DNA from: Taxillus chinensis
Lineage: Eukaryota > Streptophyta > Magnoliopsida > Santalales > Loranthaceae
Length of the DNA stretch: 64,000 nucleotides
NCBI GenBank assembly: GCA_023512835.1
Contig: CM042091.1
Location: forward strand, 23,577,506-23,641,505
Direction: 5' to 3'
The position numbers were made by a program, and so were the translations under genes. The notes beneath the pieces are model-generated. The model saw nothing but the letters and a program-made list of their open reading frames with translations. It was not told the origin of the DNA and did no database searches. This document shows positions 44,366 through 55,172 of this stretch, in pieces. How positions within the stretch are numbered: the stretch's first letter is position 1; each line of letters starts with the position of its first letter.

Positions 44366-45640
44366 ATGCCGCCGAGGAGAGTGACACGTGCGTCCGGGGC
44401 AGTGGCTGATGAGTCATCTGCCCATGAGGGTCCGGGTGCGGGACCGTCCGTTGGAGGGCATGCGTTGTTGCTGGCACAACTATGGGAAGGCATCTGGCTG
44501 GAGGTACGAGAGCTACGGGAGGGACTCTGGCAGGAGGTTCGGGAGGAGGTGCGCCGCGAGATGGCAGCACAGCAGGTGGTGCCACCACCACCACCAGTAG
44601 GAGAGCTGCCTCGTGAGTGTGAGAGTTTGTTGGGTGGTGTACCGACTCGTGCAGAGGATGACGTGGTGACAAGGTTCCGAAAGGAACAACCTCCGCGATT
44701 CAAGGGGGAAGGTGATCCTGTGGTAGCTGAGCAGTGGTTGAGGCAGATCGAGCATGTGTTCTCCTTTCTCCCTGCCCGGGAAAAGGATAAGGTGCGACTA
44801 GCCATTCGGCAGCTGGAGGGGGATGCTTTGGAGTGGTGGACGAGTGTCATGGGGAGCTGTGCGGTGCAACTCATGCTTTGGGAGGAGTTCTTGCAACTCT
44901 TCCATGATGAGTTCTTCACGGAATCAGTGAGATGGCAGAAGAGGGAAGAATTCGGCAGCTTGAAGCAGGGATCCAGGACGGTACCTGAGTATGAGCGGGA
45001 GTTCCGGAGCTTGAGTAGGTTTGCTCCCAGAGATCGTGGCAAGGGGAAGACCTGAAGGCCCACAAGTTCACTTTGGGCCTTAGGCCAGCCTTTAGGCGAG
45101 AGGGTGGCAATTCTACGCTTGAGGACCTATCTTGAGGTTGTGGAGACAACCCGTATAGCCGAGAGAGAGTTGGATGATGGGAGGCAGGCCCATCAGGGTC
45201 GCCAGATTGCGAGTGGGCCTGATTGAGATGCGGGGGTCCAAGAGGTCAAGACGGAGGAGAGGGATAGCGGTTCTTTTCGCGGTCGGGGTCGGACATCCGT
45301 GAACCCTGGGAGGTTCACCTTTGGCGGCGGAAGACAGGGTGGTCCATCCGGGAGTCTACCTAGCGGTTGTCACCGCTTTGTGGAGAGCAAGGTCACTTCA
45401 AGGGGGGAGTGCCCCAAGAAGGACCGGCAATGCAACAACCGTGGACGAGAGGGCCATTTGCGCCGGGTTTGTAGGAGTGGCAACATGGGAGCGGGGGGGC
45501 GTGGCATCCGGCGTGAGGAGTGATGCTAGCTTCCGTGCACCAGTGAGAGACCGCTCGTCAGTGGCAGGCCAGCCAGGCAGGATCCAGTCAGACCCGACCT
45601 CAGGGGAGGCCAGAGCGACAGCAGGCTGATGCTAGAGGCA
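44366..45640 (+). pseudogene. Gypsy-C gag
   Basis: The ATG at 44366 gives MPPRRVTRASGAVADESS; the frame runs to a stop at 45053-45055. It contains an amphipathic segment rich in Arg and Glu (REGLWQEVREEVRREMAAQQ, residues about 50-75), a Pro run and a capsid-like core (PPRFKGEGD, DALEWWTSVMG, WEEFLQLFHDEFF, VPEYEREFRSLSRFAP). A frameshift near 45045 moves to EDLKAHKFTLGLRP. The distal zinc-knuckle region is degraded: at 45428-45475 the reading is CNNRGREGHLRRVC, so the second Cys of CX2CX4HX4C has become Arg. In Gypsy-D both tandem knuckles are intact. I chose this ATG because the same start is used in the other copies. Confidence 0.87.
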
Positions 45641-45771
45641 GTCAGGGTGGGAGCCGCCCAATGAGTGAGCCAACCAGTGGCACGGGCCAAGGGAGGGTGT
45701 TTGCACTGAATGCGACACCCTAGGAGGAGGCTGAGCTACCACCTTCACCGGCAGAGGAGGGAGGAGGACCA

Positions 45772-46105
45772 TCGGTGGTTAGAGGTACCCTTTTGATCTC
45801 CCGCATGCTTGCTTCTGTTCTTTTCGATACGGGTGCATCACGTTCTTTTATTGCTGAGCTTATAGTTGAGGGCTTGGGGTTAACGTGTGTTAAGGCGGAG
45901 AGGCCCTTAGTTGTAGAGTCTCCGGTGGGAGGTATGATTGAGGTGCGACATGTTTGCCGCGGTTGTGTGTTAACCATGGGTGATGTGGAACTGAGCTTCG
46001 ACTTGCATATAATGCCTTTGCGTACTTTTGACCTGATCTTGGGTATGGATTGGCTTATGGCATTCCAATCCAAGATAGACTGTTACCGGCGGCGTGTATC
46101 CTTCG
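45772..46105 (+). pseudogene. Gypsy-C aspartic protease
   Basis: VVRGTLLISRML, catalytic SVLFDTGASRSFI with Asp-Thr-Gly intact, ESPVGGMIEVRHVCRGCVL, SFDLHIMPLRTFDLILGMDWLM: a full retropepsin core in one open frame. The same frame continues into the PR-RT linker ([18 protein letters not shown]) before a frameshift near 46200. It is the cleanest protease in the window. Confidence 0.9.
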
Positions 46106-47166
46106 TGTCACCTGCAGGAATCTCTTGTACCCTGCAAGGGGAGTGGGATCGTGAGGCGAGTCGAGCCGGGCCAGTGTTGGACCAGTGGGGTGCCATTACC
46201 CACAGGTTGGCGGCAGACGACCTTTCTTGAGGAGGGGAAGGTGGAAAAGAGGGTGTGGCCCGCTGTTGTGGACCAATTTCAGGATGTCTTCCCTGACCAG
46301 TTGAGGAGTTTACCTCCTCAGAGGAGTGTGGAGTTCACCATTGAGTTGGTGCCGGGAACGGGTCCGATTTCCCAAGTAGCGTATCGTATGGGGCCAGCCG
46401 AGTTGAGGGAGCTTCAGAGGCAAATCGAGGAGTTGGTAGGCCAGGGGTATATCAGACCGAGTACCTCACCTTGGGGTGCTCCGGTGCTCTTTGCTAAGAA
46501 GGCTGATGGCACACTTCGTCTCTACATCGACTACAGGGAAGTCAATTCGGTGGATGTGAAGAACAAGTACCCGTTGCCTCGGATAGATGACCTATTTGAC
46601 CAATTGAGTGGGGCCCAGTAGTTTTCCAAAATAGATTTACGATCGGGGTATCACCGGCTCAGGGTTAGGGAGGAGGACATCCCTAAGACGGCTTTTCGGT
46701 GCAAGTATGGGCATTATGAGTGGGTAGTGATGCCTTTCGGGCTCACTAATGCACCAGTGGTGTTCATGCATTTGATGAACCAGGTCTTTGCTCCATACTT
46801 GGATTCGTTTGTGGTGGTGTTTATTGATGATATCTTGGTGTATTCCAAGACCAAGAAGGAGCATGTGGAGCACTTAGCAACAGTGTTGCAAACCTTGAGG
46901 GACCAACAGCTGTTTGCTAAGTTTAGCAAGTGTGAGTTTTGGCTGCAGGAGGTTCACTTTCTTGGCCATGTGGTGTCAGCTGAGGGAGTTAGGGTGGACC
47001 CAGCCAAGATTGAGGCTGTAGCATCGTGGGTGAGGCCAACCAACGTTTTTGAGATCCGTAGCTTTCTTGGCTTGGCGGGGTACTATTGTCATTTTGTCGA
47101 GGGGTTCTCCCGTTTGGCAGCTCCTATGACAGCGTTGACTCGGAAGGGCGTGAAGTTTGATTGGCT
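46106..47166 (+). pseudogene. Gypsy-C reverse transcriptase
   Basis: One frame from about 46210: [56 protein letters not shown], then a TAG at 46619-46621 where Gypsy-B has Trp (GARW). It continues [30 protein letters not shown], the catalytic FIDDILVYS (46820 region), [19 protein letters not shown] and [12 protein letters not shown]. Apart from that single stop the polymerase is intact. A 1-bp change near 47165 (DWLTSVSGV in place of the WTDKCQRAF type) shifts frame into RNase H. Confidence 0.92.
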
Positions 47167-47171
47167 GACAA

Positions 47172-47660
47172 GTGTTAGCGGCGTTTGAGGCTCTCAAAAC
47201 CCGTTCGACCACTGCACCGGTATTGAGGTTACCTCGGGAGGATATCCCATATGAGGTGTATTGTGATGCGTCCAGGGTTGGTTTGGGGTGTGTGCTTATG
47301 CAGGAGCACAGTGTGGTAGCTTATGGGTCGAGGCCGCTGAAGCGTCATGAGCAGAATTACCCTACCCATGATCTTGAGTTGGCGGCTGTCATCTTCGCCC
47401 TGAAGAGTTGGCAACATTACCTTTTGGGGGAGAAGTTCGTGGTGTTCTCAGATCACAAGAGCCTTCAGTACATCTTTACTCAGAAGGACTTGAATTTGAG
47501 GCAAAGGAGATGGGTGGAGTATTTGCAGACCTTTGACTTTACTCTTGCCTATACCCCAGGCAAGGGTAATGTTGTGGGCGACACGTTGAGCGAGAAAAGG
47601 GAAAGCCGAGGTGGCCGTGAGAGAGTGGAAGCCGATGGAGCAGTTGGCGATGTTGCGGTG
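47172..47660 (+). pseudogene. Gypsy-C RNase H
   Basis: [71 protein letters not shown] and [10 protein letters not shown] are all readable in one frame after the RT frameshift. The expected [12 protein letters not shown] is altered to [12 protein letters not shown]. This is the Gypsy RNase H-like module that removes the RNA strand of the hybrid. Confidence 0.9.
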
Positions 47661-47702
47661 CGCACCGGTTGTTCGTGATGCTTTGGGACAGTCCTGAGTC
47701 CT

Positions 47703-49157
47703 TTGGTGGTTGTGCTTGAGTTGTACCAGCGCGTCCGAGAGGAACAGTTGGGTGACATTGAGTGTGAGGTTCTCCGTGCCCGTATTGTGGCTGGCGAGCT
47801 ATCTGAGGACTGGACCGAGGGTCCTGAGCATGAGTTGTCTTTTCAGGGGCGGTTGGTAGTGGCTTCTTCCCTCAGGGATGAGGTGATGAGGGAGTTTCAC
47901 CAGTCTAGAGTTGCTATGCATCCAAAGGGTACGAAGATGTACCATGCGCTTCGAGGACATTTTTGGTGGCCTGGGATGAAACGCGATGTGGCTGCTTTTG
48001 TTTCGCGGTGCCTCACGTGTCAGTAGGTGAAGGCTGAGCATCAGCGGCCGGCGGGCATGTTACAGCCCTTGCCCAGAGCGGAGTGGAAGTGGGACCACAT
48101 AGCGATGGATTTTGTCACTGGTCTTCCGCCCACCACAGGGAGGAAAGATATGATTTGGGTGATTGTGGATCGACTCACAAAGTCGGCCCATTTCCTGGCT
48201 GTTCGCGACCGGGACTCTATTGGGACCTTGAGTTATCTATACATGAACGAGATCATGAGACTACATGGCGTACCATCATCGGTTGTCTCTGACCGGGATT
48301 CGAGGTTCACTTCCCATTTTTGGGTAGGTTTGTAGGAGGCTATGGGGACCAAACTTCACTTGAGTACAGCCTTTCACCCTGAGACTGACGGCTAGACAGA
48401 GAAGACGAATCAGACTTTGGAGGACATGTTACGGGTCTGCGTGTTAGATTTTGGGGGTTCGTGGGCGACTCACCTTCCTTTGGTAGAGTTTGCCTACAAC
48501 AACAGTTATCAGGCATCCATTGGGATGGCTCCTTTTGAGGCGTTGTATGGGTGGCTGTGTCGATCACCTTTGTGTTGGACCGAGGTGGGGGAGACAGCTC
48601 TCTTGGGACCACAGTTGGTTCAAGAGGCTACCGAGAAGGTTAAGTTGATTCATCAGCGTTTGTTATCAGCTAAAAGTCGGCACAAATCTTATGAGGATCA
48701 GCGGCGGCGACCTTTGGAGTTTTCTGTTGGTGATCATGTGTTTCTTCGTGTTTCTCCACATCGTGGACATCGACGGTTTGGGCGAGGTTCCAAGCTGTCT
48801 CCGCGGTTTATTGGTCCTTTTGAGATTCTGGATCGTGTGGGGCTTGTGGCCTATCGGTTAGCGTTACCACCGCGGCTAAGTCGAGTGCACAATGTGTTTC
48901 ACGTGTCCCAGTTGCGGAAGTATCACCCTGACCCCACTCATGTGATCGATTGGGGGACATTAGACATTGAGGATGACATGTCCATTGTTGAGGCCCCTAT
49001 CCGTCTCCTAGATCGGCGAGAGAAGCTTTTGCGTGGTCGTGTTATTCCTTTGGTTCGTGTGCTGTGGCAGCACCGCGGCATTGAGGAGGAGACATGGGAA
49101 CGTGAGTCCGTGATGCGTGAGCAGTACCCAGAATTGTTCGAGGACGAACAATCTTAA
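47703..49157 (+). pseudogene. Gypsy-C integrase with C-terminal chromodomain
   Basis: A single frame from 47703 to the natural stop at 49155-49157, with three TAG codons: CQ*VKAEH (48024-48026), GL*EAM (48333-48335) and TDG*TEK (48393-48395). All three positions are Gln in the consensus implied by the other copies. It contains the HHCC finger (EFHQSRVAMHPKG ... SRCLTCQ), DDE residues in [16 protein letters not shown] and NQTLEDML, a GPF/Y-type FIGPFEI, SRVHNVFHVSQLRKYHPDP and a chromodomain (IPLVRVLWQHRGIEEETWE). It ends EDEQS, as in Gypsy-A. Confidence 0.93.
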
Positions 49158-49460
49158 GCGTGGGAGGTGGCTGTTGGCCAAGGGATAGTGATGTGTTTTC
49201 TTGTATTAGTTGTGTATGATTCGGTGTATTTGTTCTGTCTTTCAGACATGTGTTCATATTTGTGATGTGTTTTGAGATGTATATTTGTGACATGCAGATA
49301 TGTGTTATATCCATTATTGTGATGCATGTGGTTATGAATTATGGTGGTACCTTGTTATGTGCTGTTATGTGCTGTGCGCGGTGTATGACCCATTTGGGTG
49401 TGTTGGTTTTCCTTGCATATTGTTTATTTTCGAGGACGAAAAGTCTTAAGGGGGAGAGGA
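49158..49460 (+). other. Gypsy-C 3' untranslated region and polypurine tract
   Basis: No gene. The motif TTCGAGGACGAA occurs at the end of integrase and again at 49428-49440. AAGGGGGAGAGGA (49448-49460) is the PPT abutting the 3' LTR. Confidence 0.88.
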
Positions 49461-50154
49461 TGTAATGACCCGTGTGTAACCCGTGTGTAAGAAGTTAACC
49501 ACAAACACCTTGGATATTAGTGCACAAGTTTGAGGTAAGAGATGAGCCCAAGAGGGGACTTTTGGGAGGTCTATGTGACAAGTGATAACGTACATTTATG
49601 CCCTAGCAAGATGCTATGCATATACATGCGGTTTTAAGTTGTTTTGGCACATTTTGGAGCTCACCTTTGGTATAGTAGATGGCCTCAAACAATTGGCGTG
49701 CAAGAACAAAAGTTGCTTAGAATGAGGTCCTCTATCTACCACAGAAATTTCAGAGCATTTGGAGCTGCACGTGAATTCACCCATTTCGCGTGCAAGCATA
49801 TTTTTGCTTCTCAGACCTCTACAAGATGCAAGGAGGCTTGGGGTGAAGTTTGAGTGCATTTGGAGCTGCACGCCGATTGGGGAATTGACGTTCAAATTGG
49901 CGTGCAGGCATGTTTTTGCATGGTTACCTTGGTTTTGTCATTCAAATCATCTTTTCCCAAAGGACCATGTTGGAATTGTGAATATTTTGGTGTGTATGGA
50001 TGTGGGAAGGTCATAGCTTGTTCCATCAAAACTACGTCGTTTTGATGCTGGGGTTCACTTAATCGAAACTACATCGTTTTGATATTGTGTTGTCTATATA
50101 AGGAGGAGAAGCCCCTCTATTTTAGGTTTAGGGTTTGTTGCTCCACCAGCCGTC

Positions 50155-50201
<47 letters not shown>

Positions 50202-51345
50202 AGGAGAGCTCCTGCTTGCTGCCGGGCGCCTTGCGTGGGTGATCGGTGTCTCGTGGGTGGACGACGTTCGGCGTGGGAACAAAATATTGCTGTGTTGTTG
50301 CGTTTTACTTGAGGTAGGGGTTCTGTTTTTCCTAAATCCTCCTCTGTTCTAGGGTTCTAGGGAAGATTATGGATTATATCTGTTTATATATATATATGTA
50401 ATCCATATAGGTGTGATCTCCTATATGGATGTTGGCCTTCAGTGGCATTTTGGTGTGATTCTGTTGTTGCATGCTATATGTTCGATGAAATGCCTGTGTG
50501 AATATAGCTGTGTGTATATGCCCATTACATGTTTGGTAATATGTCTGTGTGGCTAGACTTGTGATTTGGTGTATGCATGCATGCTGGGTGTTTGTTCTAT
50601 TGCCTGAATGGCTGGGTTTGTGCACTTGTGAACGGGTGCACACCTAGTGTTTGGTTTTATGCTTGAGTGACTATAGTGTGTGTTGTGTGCATGACTATGG
50701 TATCTTGCCTGAAGAGGCGGTTAAATTACTTTGCCTGAGAGGCGGTTAAACCAGTGGCCTGAAGAGGCGGTTAAACTACTTTGCCTGAGAGGCGGTTAAA
50801 TCAGTGGCCTGAAGAGGCAGTTAAATTACTTGCTTGAGATGTGGTTTATTAGCCAGGTGTGGTGTGGGGCTGGGGTTACGCCCGCTTGTGTGGAATGTTT
50901 TATTTTCTTTTTCCTAATACTGTCACGTCACTACACCTGTGCACATCCATGTAGCCACTAGGAGCATGGGAAAGGTTGGGGAGACTTGATCCCTACTGAG
51001 CTGTGGTTGCTCACCCCTCCTACTGTGTTTGCTTGTTTTCCAGGGACTTACAGGCGTTAGGTGGATACACCAAGGTGGAAGACCTTATGTATTTTACTCT
51101 CTTCCATTTATGTTATTTTTATGGGAATTGATGTAACCCCAGTGGGGATGGATTGGAAAGAGGATTTTGTTGTAATAAAGACTGGTTTGGATTGTGGATT
51201 GCTTTTATGAACATTACTTTCTTGAATGTGTTGTGGATGTTTAAAATGTTAAATTCGGGGTTTGCATCCTAACCCCTTTGCCCTCCGTGTGGGTACAAGG
51301 GGAGTCACGTACCGGCTTCCTCGGGTTGGAAATCCGGGCGTGACA
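49461..51345 (+). repeat. Gypsy-C 3' LTR (1885 bp)
   Basis: Near-identical to the 5' LTR. The main length difference is an expanded (GA)n tract at 50154-50198. It has the same hairpins (49767-49793 and about 49870-49891), promoter palindromes (50025-50046, 50062-50083), TATATAA (50095-50101) and minisatellite. It ends GGGCGTGACA. Confidence 0.93.
50154..50198. repeat. (GA)n microsatellite in the Gypsy-C 3' LTR
   Basis: About 45 bp of GA; the 5' LTR has a much shorter tract at 42792-42806. It accounts for most of the LTR length difference. Confidence 0.95.
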
Positions 51346-53222
51346 ACCGTCCTAAGATGCAACAAGACCCAGGTCTTTGAGTTCGGGTGTTACTTGTTTG
51401 GGTGAACTAGCAACAGCCATCCGTACCTCCTTTCCACACTCAACGAGCACACCGCTGAGCAGGAATAAAGCCGGCAAGACACTTGGTCTGAACAGGGTAA
51501 TCTGGGCCTTGGTTATTTGGTCTTCAGGAGAAACCTAGACCTAAGGCTAAACTTTTAACATCTGGAGTAGTCCTAAAGTGGGCTGCAATCTCGTAGAGTC
51601 TTGCCACTTTTGACGGATTTGTCTTTCCTTTTCCAGTTCTGCTTTGGTTTCAGCTAGTTCCTTTTCAAGCCTATCGATGTCTTTATTAGCTATTTTTAGT
51701 TGACCAGCTTTGTCCAAAAGATCATCGTGTGTGTTTTCTCATCTCACTCACTTCAGCCCTTAATCTTCTCTCTGTTCTATCATAATCATCTATAGAGTCT
51801 CTATATTCACATGAAAGCCGTTCCAGTTTAGAATAGTATCTTTCTTTGTCTGCTTTCATAGGAAGAAATTGTTCCTCCATTTCTTTAAGAGCTCTATAGG
51901 TATCTTCATATTCAATGTAGAGCTGTTCATAAGTTCTTACCTTGAGGGGAGGTGAATGGTCAGCCATGAAACAGATGAGACCTTTTTCCTTCTTCTCCTC
52001 ATCAGATGACTCTTCTTCCTCCTCGGTTTCACTATTAAACTTGTTGGTGACAAGAGCCTTCTTCCTCTTGTCATCCTTTCGCTTGGGGGGGCCTTGGGCT
52101 TCTTCCTTCTGCTCAGCTGCCTCCTTTTTCTCCCGCTTCAGCTTATAACAGTCAACAGCGAAATGGCCGGGCTTGTTGCAGTGATAACATTGCAACTTGT
52201 CCTTATTTTTTCCCTTAAAGAAAGATGAGGAAGACTGCCTTGCTTTCCTTCTGTAGTTCCCCCTTCTCTTCAGCAGTTTCTTGATCAGAAATGCCACTTC
52301 TTCATCTGAGGCACTATCTGAACCAAGTTCATCAGCTTTATCTTCTTCCTCTTCTGAAGACGGTTCCCGTGGTTCAGCAACAGTCTTAAAGGCAACAGTC
52401 CTTTTTCTTGGAAGGATTCTCAAATGCCTCAAGTTCTTCCTTTTGCATTTCGAACGTCTTGAGGTCTCCGTATAATGCTTCCAAGGCACAAGTCTTCCAT
52501 TCCTTCAGCTGACGGATGGCTGATGTCTTTATCAGCAGTCTCAAGGGTAGAGATCTCAGAAATTTGTCATTTTTGTCCTTTTGAGAGATCTCAACATTAT
52601 AAGTTTTCATCCGTTGAATCAGACCTGTGAACCGTTTGTAGATACTGTCCAATGACTCTTTCGGTTCACATCTGAAGGCTTCATACTCTTGTTTGAGCAT
52701 GGAGATCTTGTTGTCCTGTATTTGTTCATCTCCTTCGTAGATGAGACAGAGTTTGTCCCATACCTCTTTAGCAGTCTCAAGATCTTGCATATCCGTGAAC
52801 ATGTCATCATCGAGTGAAGAGAAAAGTATGGCTTTTGCCTTGAAGCCGAGCTTTACTTTCCTCTGCTCCACCTTAGACCAACTGTCCGGGTCTTTCGTCA
52901 TTAGCGGACCTCTCTGCATACTCTTTGGTGTGAAAGGTCCGTTCTTTATTGTTTCCCAGAGATAGGTGTCGAGCATGTCTTGGTGTGCTCTCATTCTTGC
53001 TTTCCATTTGGAAAAGCGCGCGGGTGTGCACATGGGTACTTGGGAGGATGAGCTAGGCAAAACATCATAGAAGTCTTCTTGTTCTTTCTTATTGCTGCTG
53101 GTACTTGGTTCTTCCTGCTCCTGGTCTCTAGTCGCTCCTTCCTCTAGAACACGACTGGCTTCAAGTTCCTCAACAGGAACTGGAGCTTCCTCGGGAGCTG
53201 GAGCTGCACTGCTGGATTCCAT
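51346..53222 (-). pseudogene. Copia-B gag N-terminal and central part (right of Gypsy-C)
   Basis: The first ATG on the minus strand is at 53222 (MESSSAAPAPEE); a TTG nine bases upstream in frame sits where MAD- could have started. Capsid-like core: FSKWKARMRAHQDMLD, AKEVWDKLCLIYEGD, KESLDSIYKRFTGLI, DKFLRSLPLRLL. A frameshift near 52400-52440 leads to an acidic segment, a zinc knuckle CYHCNKPGHFAVDC (52148-52189) and a charged coiled-coil-like C-terminal part (to 51722). The segment 51346-51721 is degraded gag. With the second knuckle at 41769-41810 this Gag carries two knuckles far apart (about 360 codons once Gypsy-C is removed). Confidence 0.87.
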
Positions 53223-53259
53223 GTCGGCCAATAGGGATCTCTACAGAGTTGTAAAACTT

Positions 53260-53271
53260 GCTCTGATACCA
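53260..53271 (-). other. Copia-B primer-binding site (tRNA-iMet)
   Basis: Complement of TGGTATCAGAGC, two bases from the 5' LTR and 38 bp before the gag ATG. Confidence 0.88.
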
Positions 53272-53273
53272 AT

Positions 53274-55172
53274 TGTAGGTCCCAAAGTGAGTGTAGAGGG
53301 GGGGGGTGAATAGACACTCTTCGTGTGCGGAAGCTAGACTGTTAGCTGGGTTTTGGATTCCTGCTACAGATGACTATGATGGAAGTATTTATGGAGAAGA
53401 TGACAGAAGTATTGTAAGGATAAGGTGAGTGATAATGAACTATCAGACAAAACTGAGATAAGAGTAAATGCTCTTTTCTCAACAGATCTTAGATGTGAAA
53501 GAGATGGTTTATGATAGATCGAGGTGTGGAAAACTAACAACATTGAGATCAAGACTTAATGAAAGTGCTAGATCTTTGATGAACAACAAGATTCGTGAAT
53601 AAGTCCGTCAGAACCAATATCTTGTGTTCTGTGTGTTTCCTTCTTTTGAGAGAGAGGTTAAACTCTTGATTTTGTCGTTAAGTGCGTGAGAGATATATTT
53701 TTAAGATTAAAGTGCTGGTGCGCCAAGTTGTCCATCCCGACAGACTGACTTCCCGCCACTGAAAATGCGGAATGTCAGGGGATGGGTTGATCTGCTCTGA
53801 TTTGCAGATCAGTTGCCCATACTGCGTATTTGGCATGCAGTCAATCTTGGCTGTTCATCCGTGGATGGTAGTTGGCAGCAATCAATGTGTCATTAATGTG
53901 CTCAACTGCTCGGGACGTCGCAGACTTGCTGTACAAACCCTAGCTGACAATATCGCTAAGTGGTTGTGTTTAGGGTTGTAAGTTTGCCTCGGCGGTAGAT
54001 GCCTCGTAGGTTCGGTGACTCGAAGATTTCAGTTAGCACCTGTAGAAAGTTGCGAAGTTTTGCTTCAGGCTTTATGGTGTTTCTGTGAGTCTACGACTCA
54101 TATCTTCGAGTCTTCGAGGCTAGAGGTCATGTTGGATTAGCCTTTTATGTCTCTCTGTTAACTAAAGTCTACAACTCTACGAGTCTGCGACTCTTTGAAT
54201 AACGCTTAGAGTGACTTCTTCGAGTTTAGCTACTCTACCTATTATTGTAGCTACGAGTCTATGACTCTAGTTCTGCGGGTCTACGACCTTCGGGTCTCTA
54301 AGTTTACTATATTTGACTAAGTGGTATGAAAATCTTCGACTCTACGAGTCTTCAACTTCGCTTTTCTTCCTTAGACTTTCATAGAGGCTCATAAACTGAG
54401 TTCCTGTATAGCTACGACCATTTAGCTATTACTCCCCGCCATCGATCTCCGAGTCTGGAAGTGTGGCAATTTCTCTATAGTGACTGTGTCCCTTGAGTCT
54501 ACGAGTCTACGAGTCTACGACCCTTGAGTTACAGCTTCATTTGTTTGCCAGTCTTTATAGTATCGACTCTTCGACCTTCAACCTACGAGTCTACGAGTTC
54601 AGTTTTCTTAACCGTGTTCGACGGCTTCGACTCTTCGACTTTCAATCTACGAGTCTACGAGTCCGGTTTTCTTTACACTGTTCGAAGGCTTCGACTCTGT
54701 GACTTTCGATCTACGAGTCTATGAGTCCTATTTTCTTAACAGTGTTCGAAGGTTTCGACCCTAGGACTCTGTGAGTCTTCGAGTCTGGTGATCATTGAAG
54801 TTCTGTTAATTGACTTACGTATTTATGGGGACTCTACGAGTCTACGAATCTACGAGTCATTTAGCTTTGGTTACTATTCTTAACACTTCTTCGACTCTAT
54901 GAGTCTCCGAGATTATTGACACTTACAGTAACACTCTCTTTTCCGTACTGTGACTCTACGACCTTCGACCCTGGATCTACGAGTCGCAATATTCTGTCAT
55001 TGTTTCACCTTGAGTCTCTAGACCCTACAAGTCTACGAGTCTCTTGCCAATACGTCCTATGATAGTTTCACTTCTACGAACTTCGACTCTTCGACCCTAC
55101 GACCTTCGGTTCTTCGAGTCTCCAGACTTAGACTATATTTTGGCAGCTTCATCAAATCCTATATTTCCAACA
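53274..55172 (-). repeat. Copia-B 5' LTR (1899 bp)
   Basis: On the minus strand TGTTGGAAATATAGG start and GGGACCTACA end. Near its end a G-run followed by TGAATAG (plus-strand view 53300-53320) is shared with the Copia-A LTR. About 54080-55130 is packed with CTACGAGT, GACTC and GAGTC words. The first 330 bp (53274-53603) are missing from the 3' LTR. Confidence 0.87.

Larger units (their letters stand above)
42097..51345 (+). mobile_element. Gypsy-C: structurally complete Ty3/Gypsy chromovirus nested in Copia-B gag
   Basis: LTRs 42097-43956 and 49461-51345, PBS 43960-43971, leader, gag, protease, RT, RNase H, integrase with chromodomain, PPT 49448-49460. The LTRs are near-identical, so this is one of the younger insertions. 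Flanking pentamers are ACTAT (42092-42096) and ACCGT (51346-51350), which agree at three of five positions and differ by two transitions. Copia-B gag sequence lies on both sides. Coding parts carry several stops and two or more frameshifts, so it is not autonomous. Confidence 0.93.
31282..55172 (-). mobile_element. Copia-B: Sirevirus-like element with an additional 3' reading frame, split by Gypsy-C
   Basis: Minus-strand order: 5' LTR (53274-55172), PBS (53260-53271), gag (from 53222), [Gypsy-C insertion 42097-51345], gag C-terminus, protease, integrase, RT, RNase H (stop at 38113), a 1.9-kb spacer, an additional frame (36166-33266), multiple purine tracts, PPT and 3' LTR (to 31280, truncated). 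Without Gypsy-C it is about 14.6 kb, long for Copia but compatible with Sireviruses, which often carry an extra gene after pol. The 3' LTR lacks its last 330 bp or so and no target duplication can be shown. Confidence 0.87.

Noticed and set aside
44269..45063. Long minus-strand frame opposite Gypsy-C gag
   Set aside because: Shadow of gag; a Ser-rich product with no conserved motif, and the gag strand carries the known domains.
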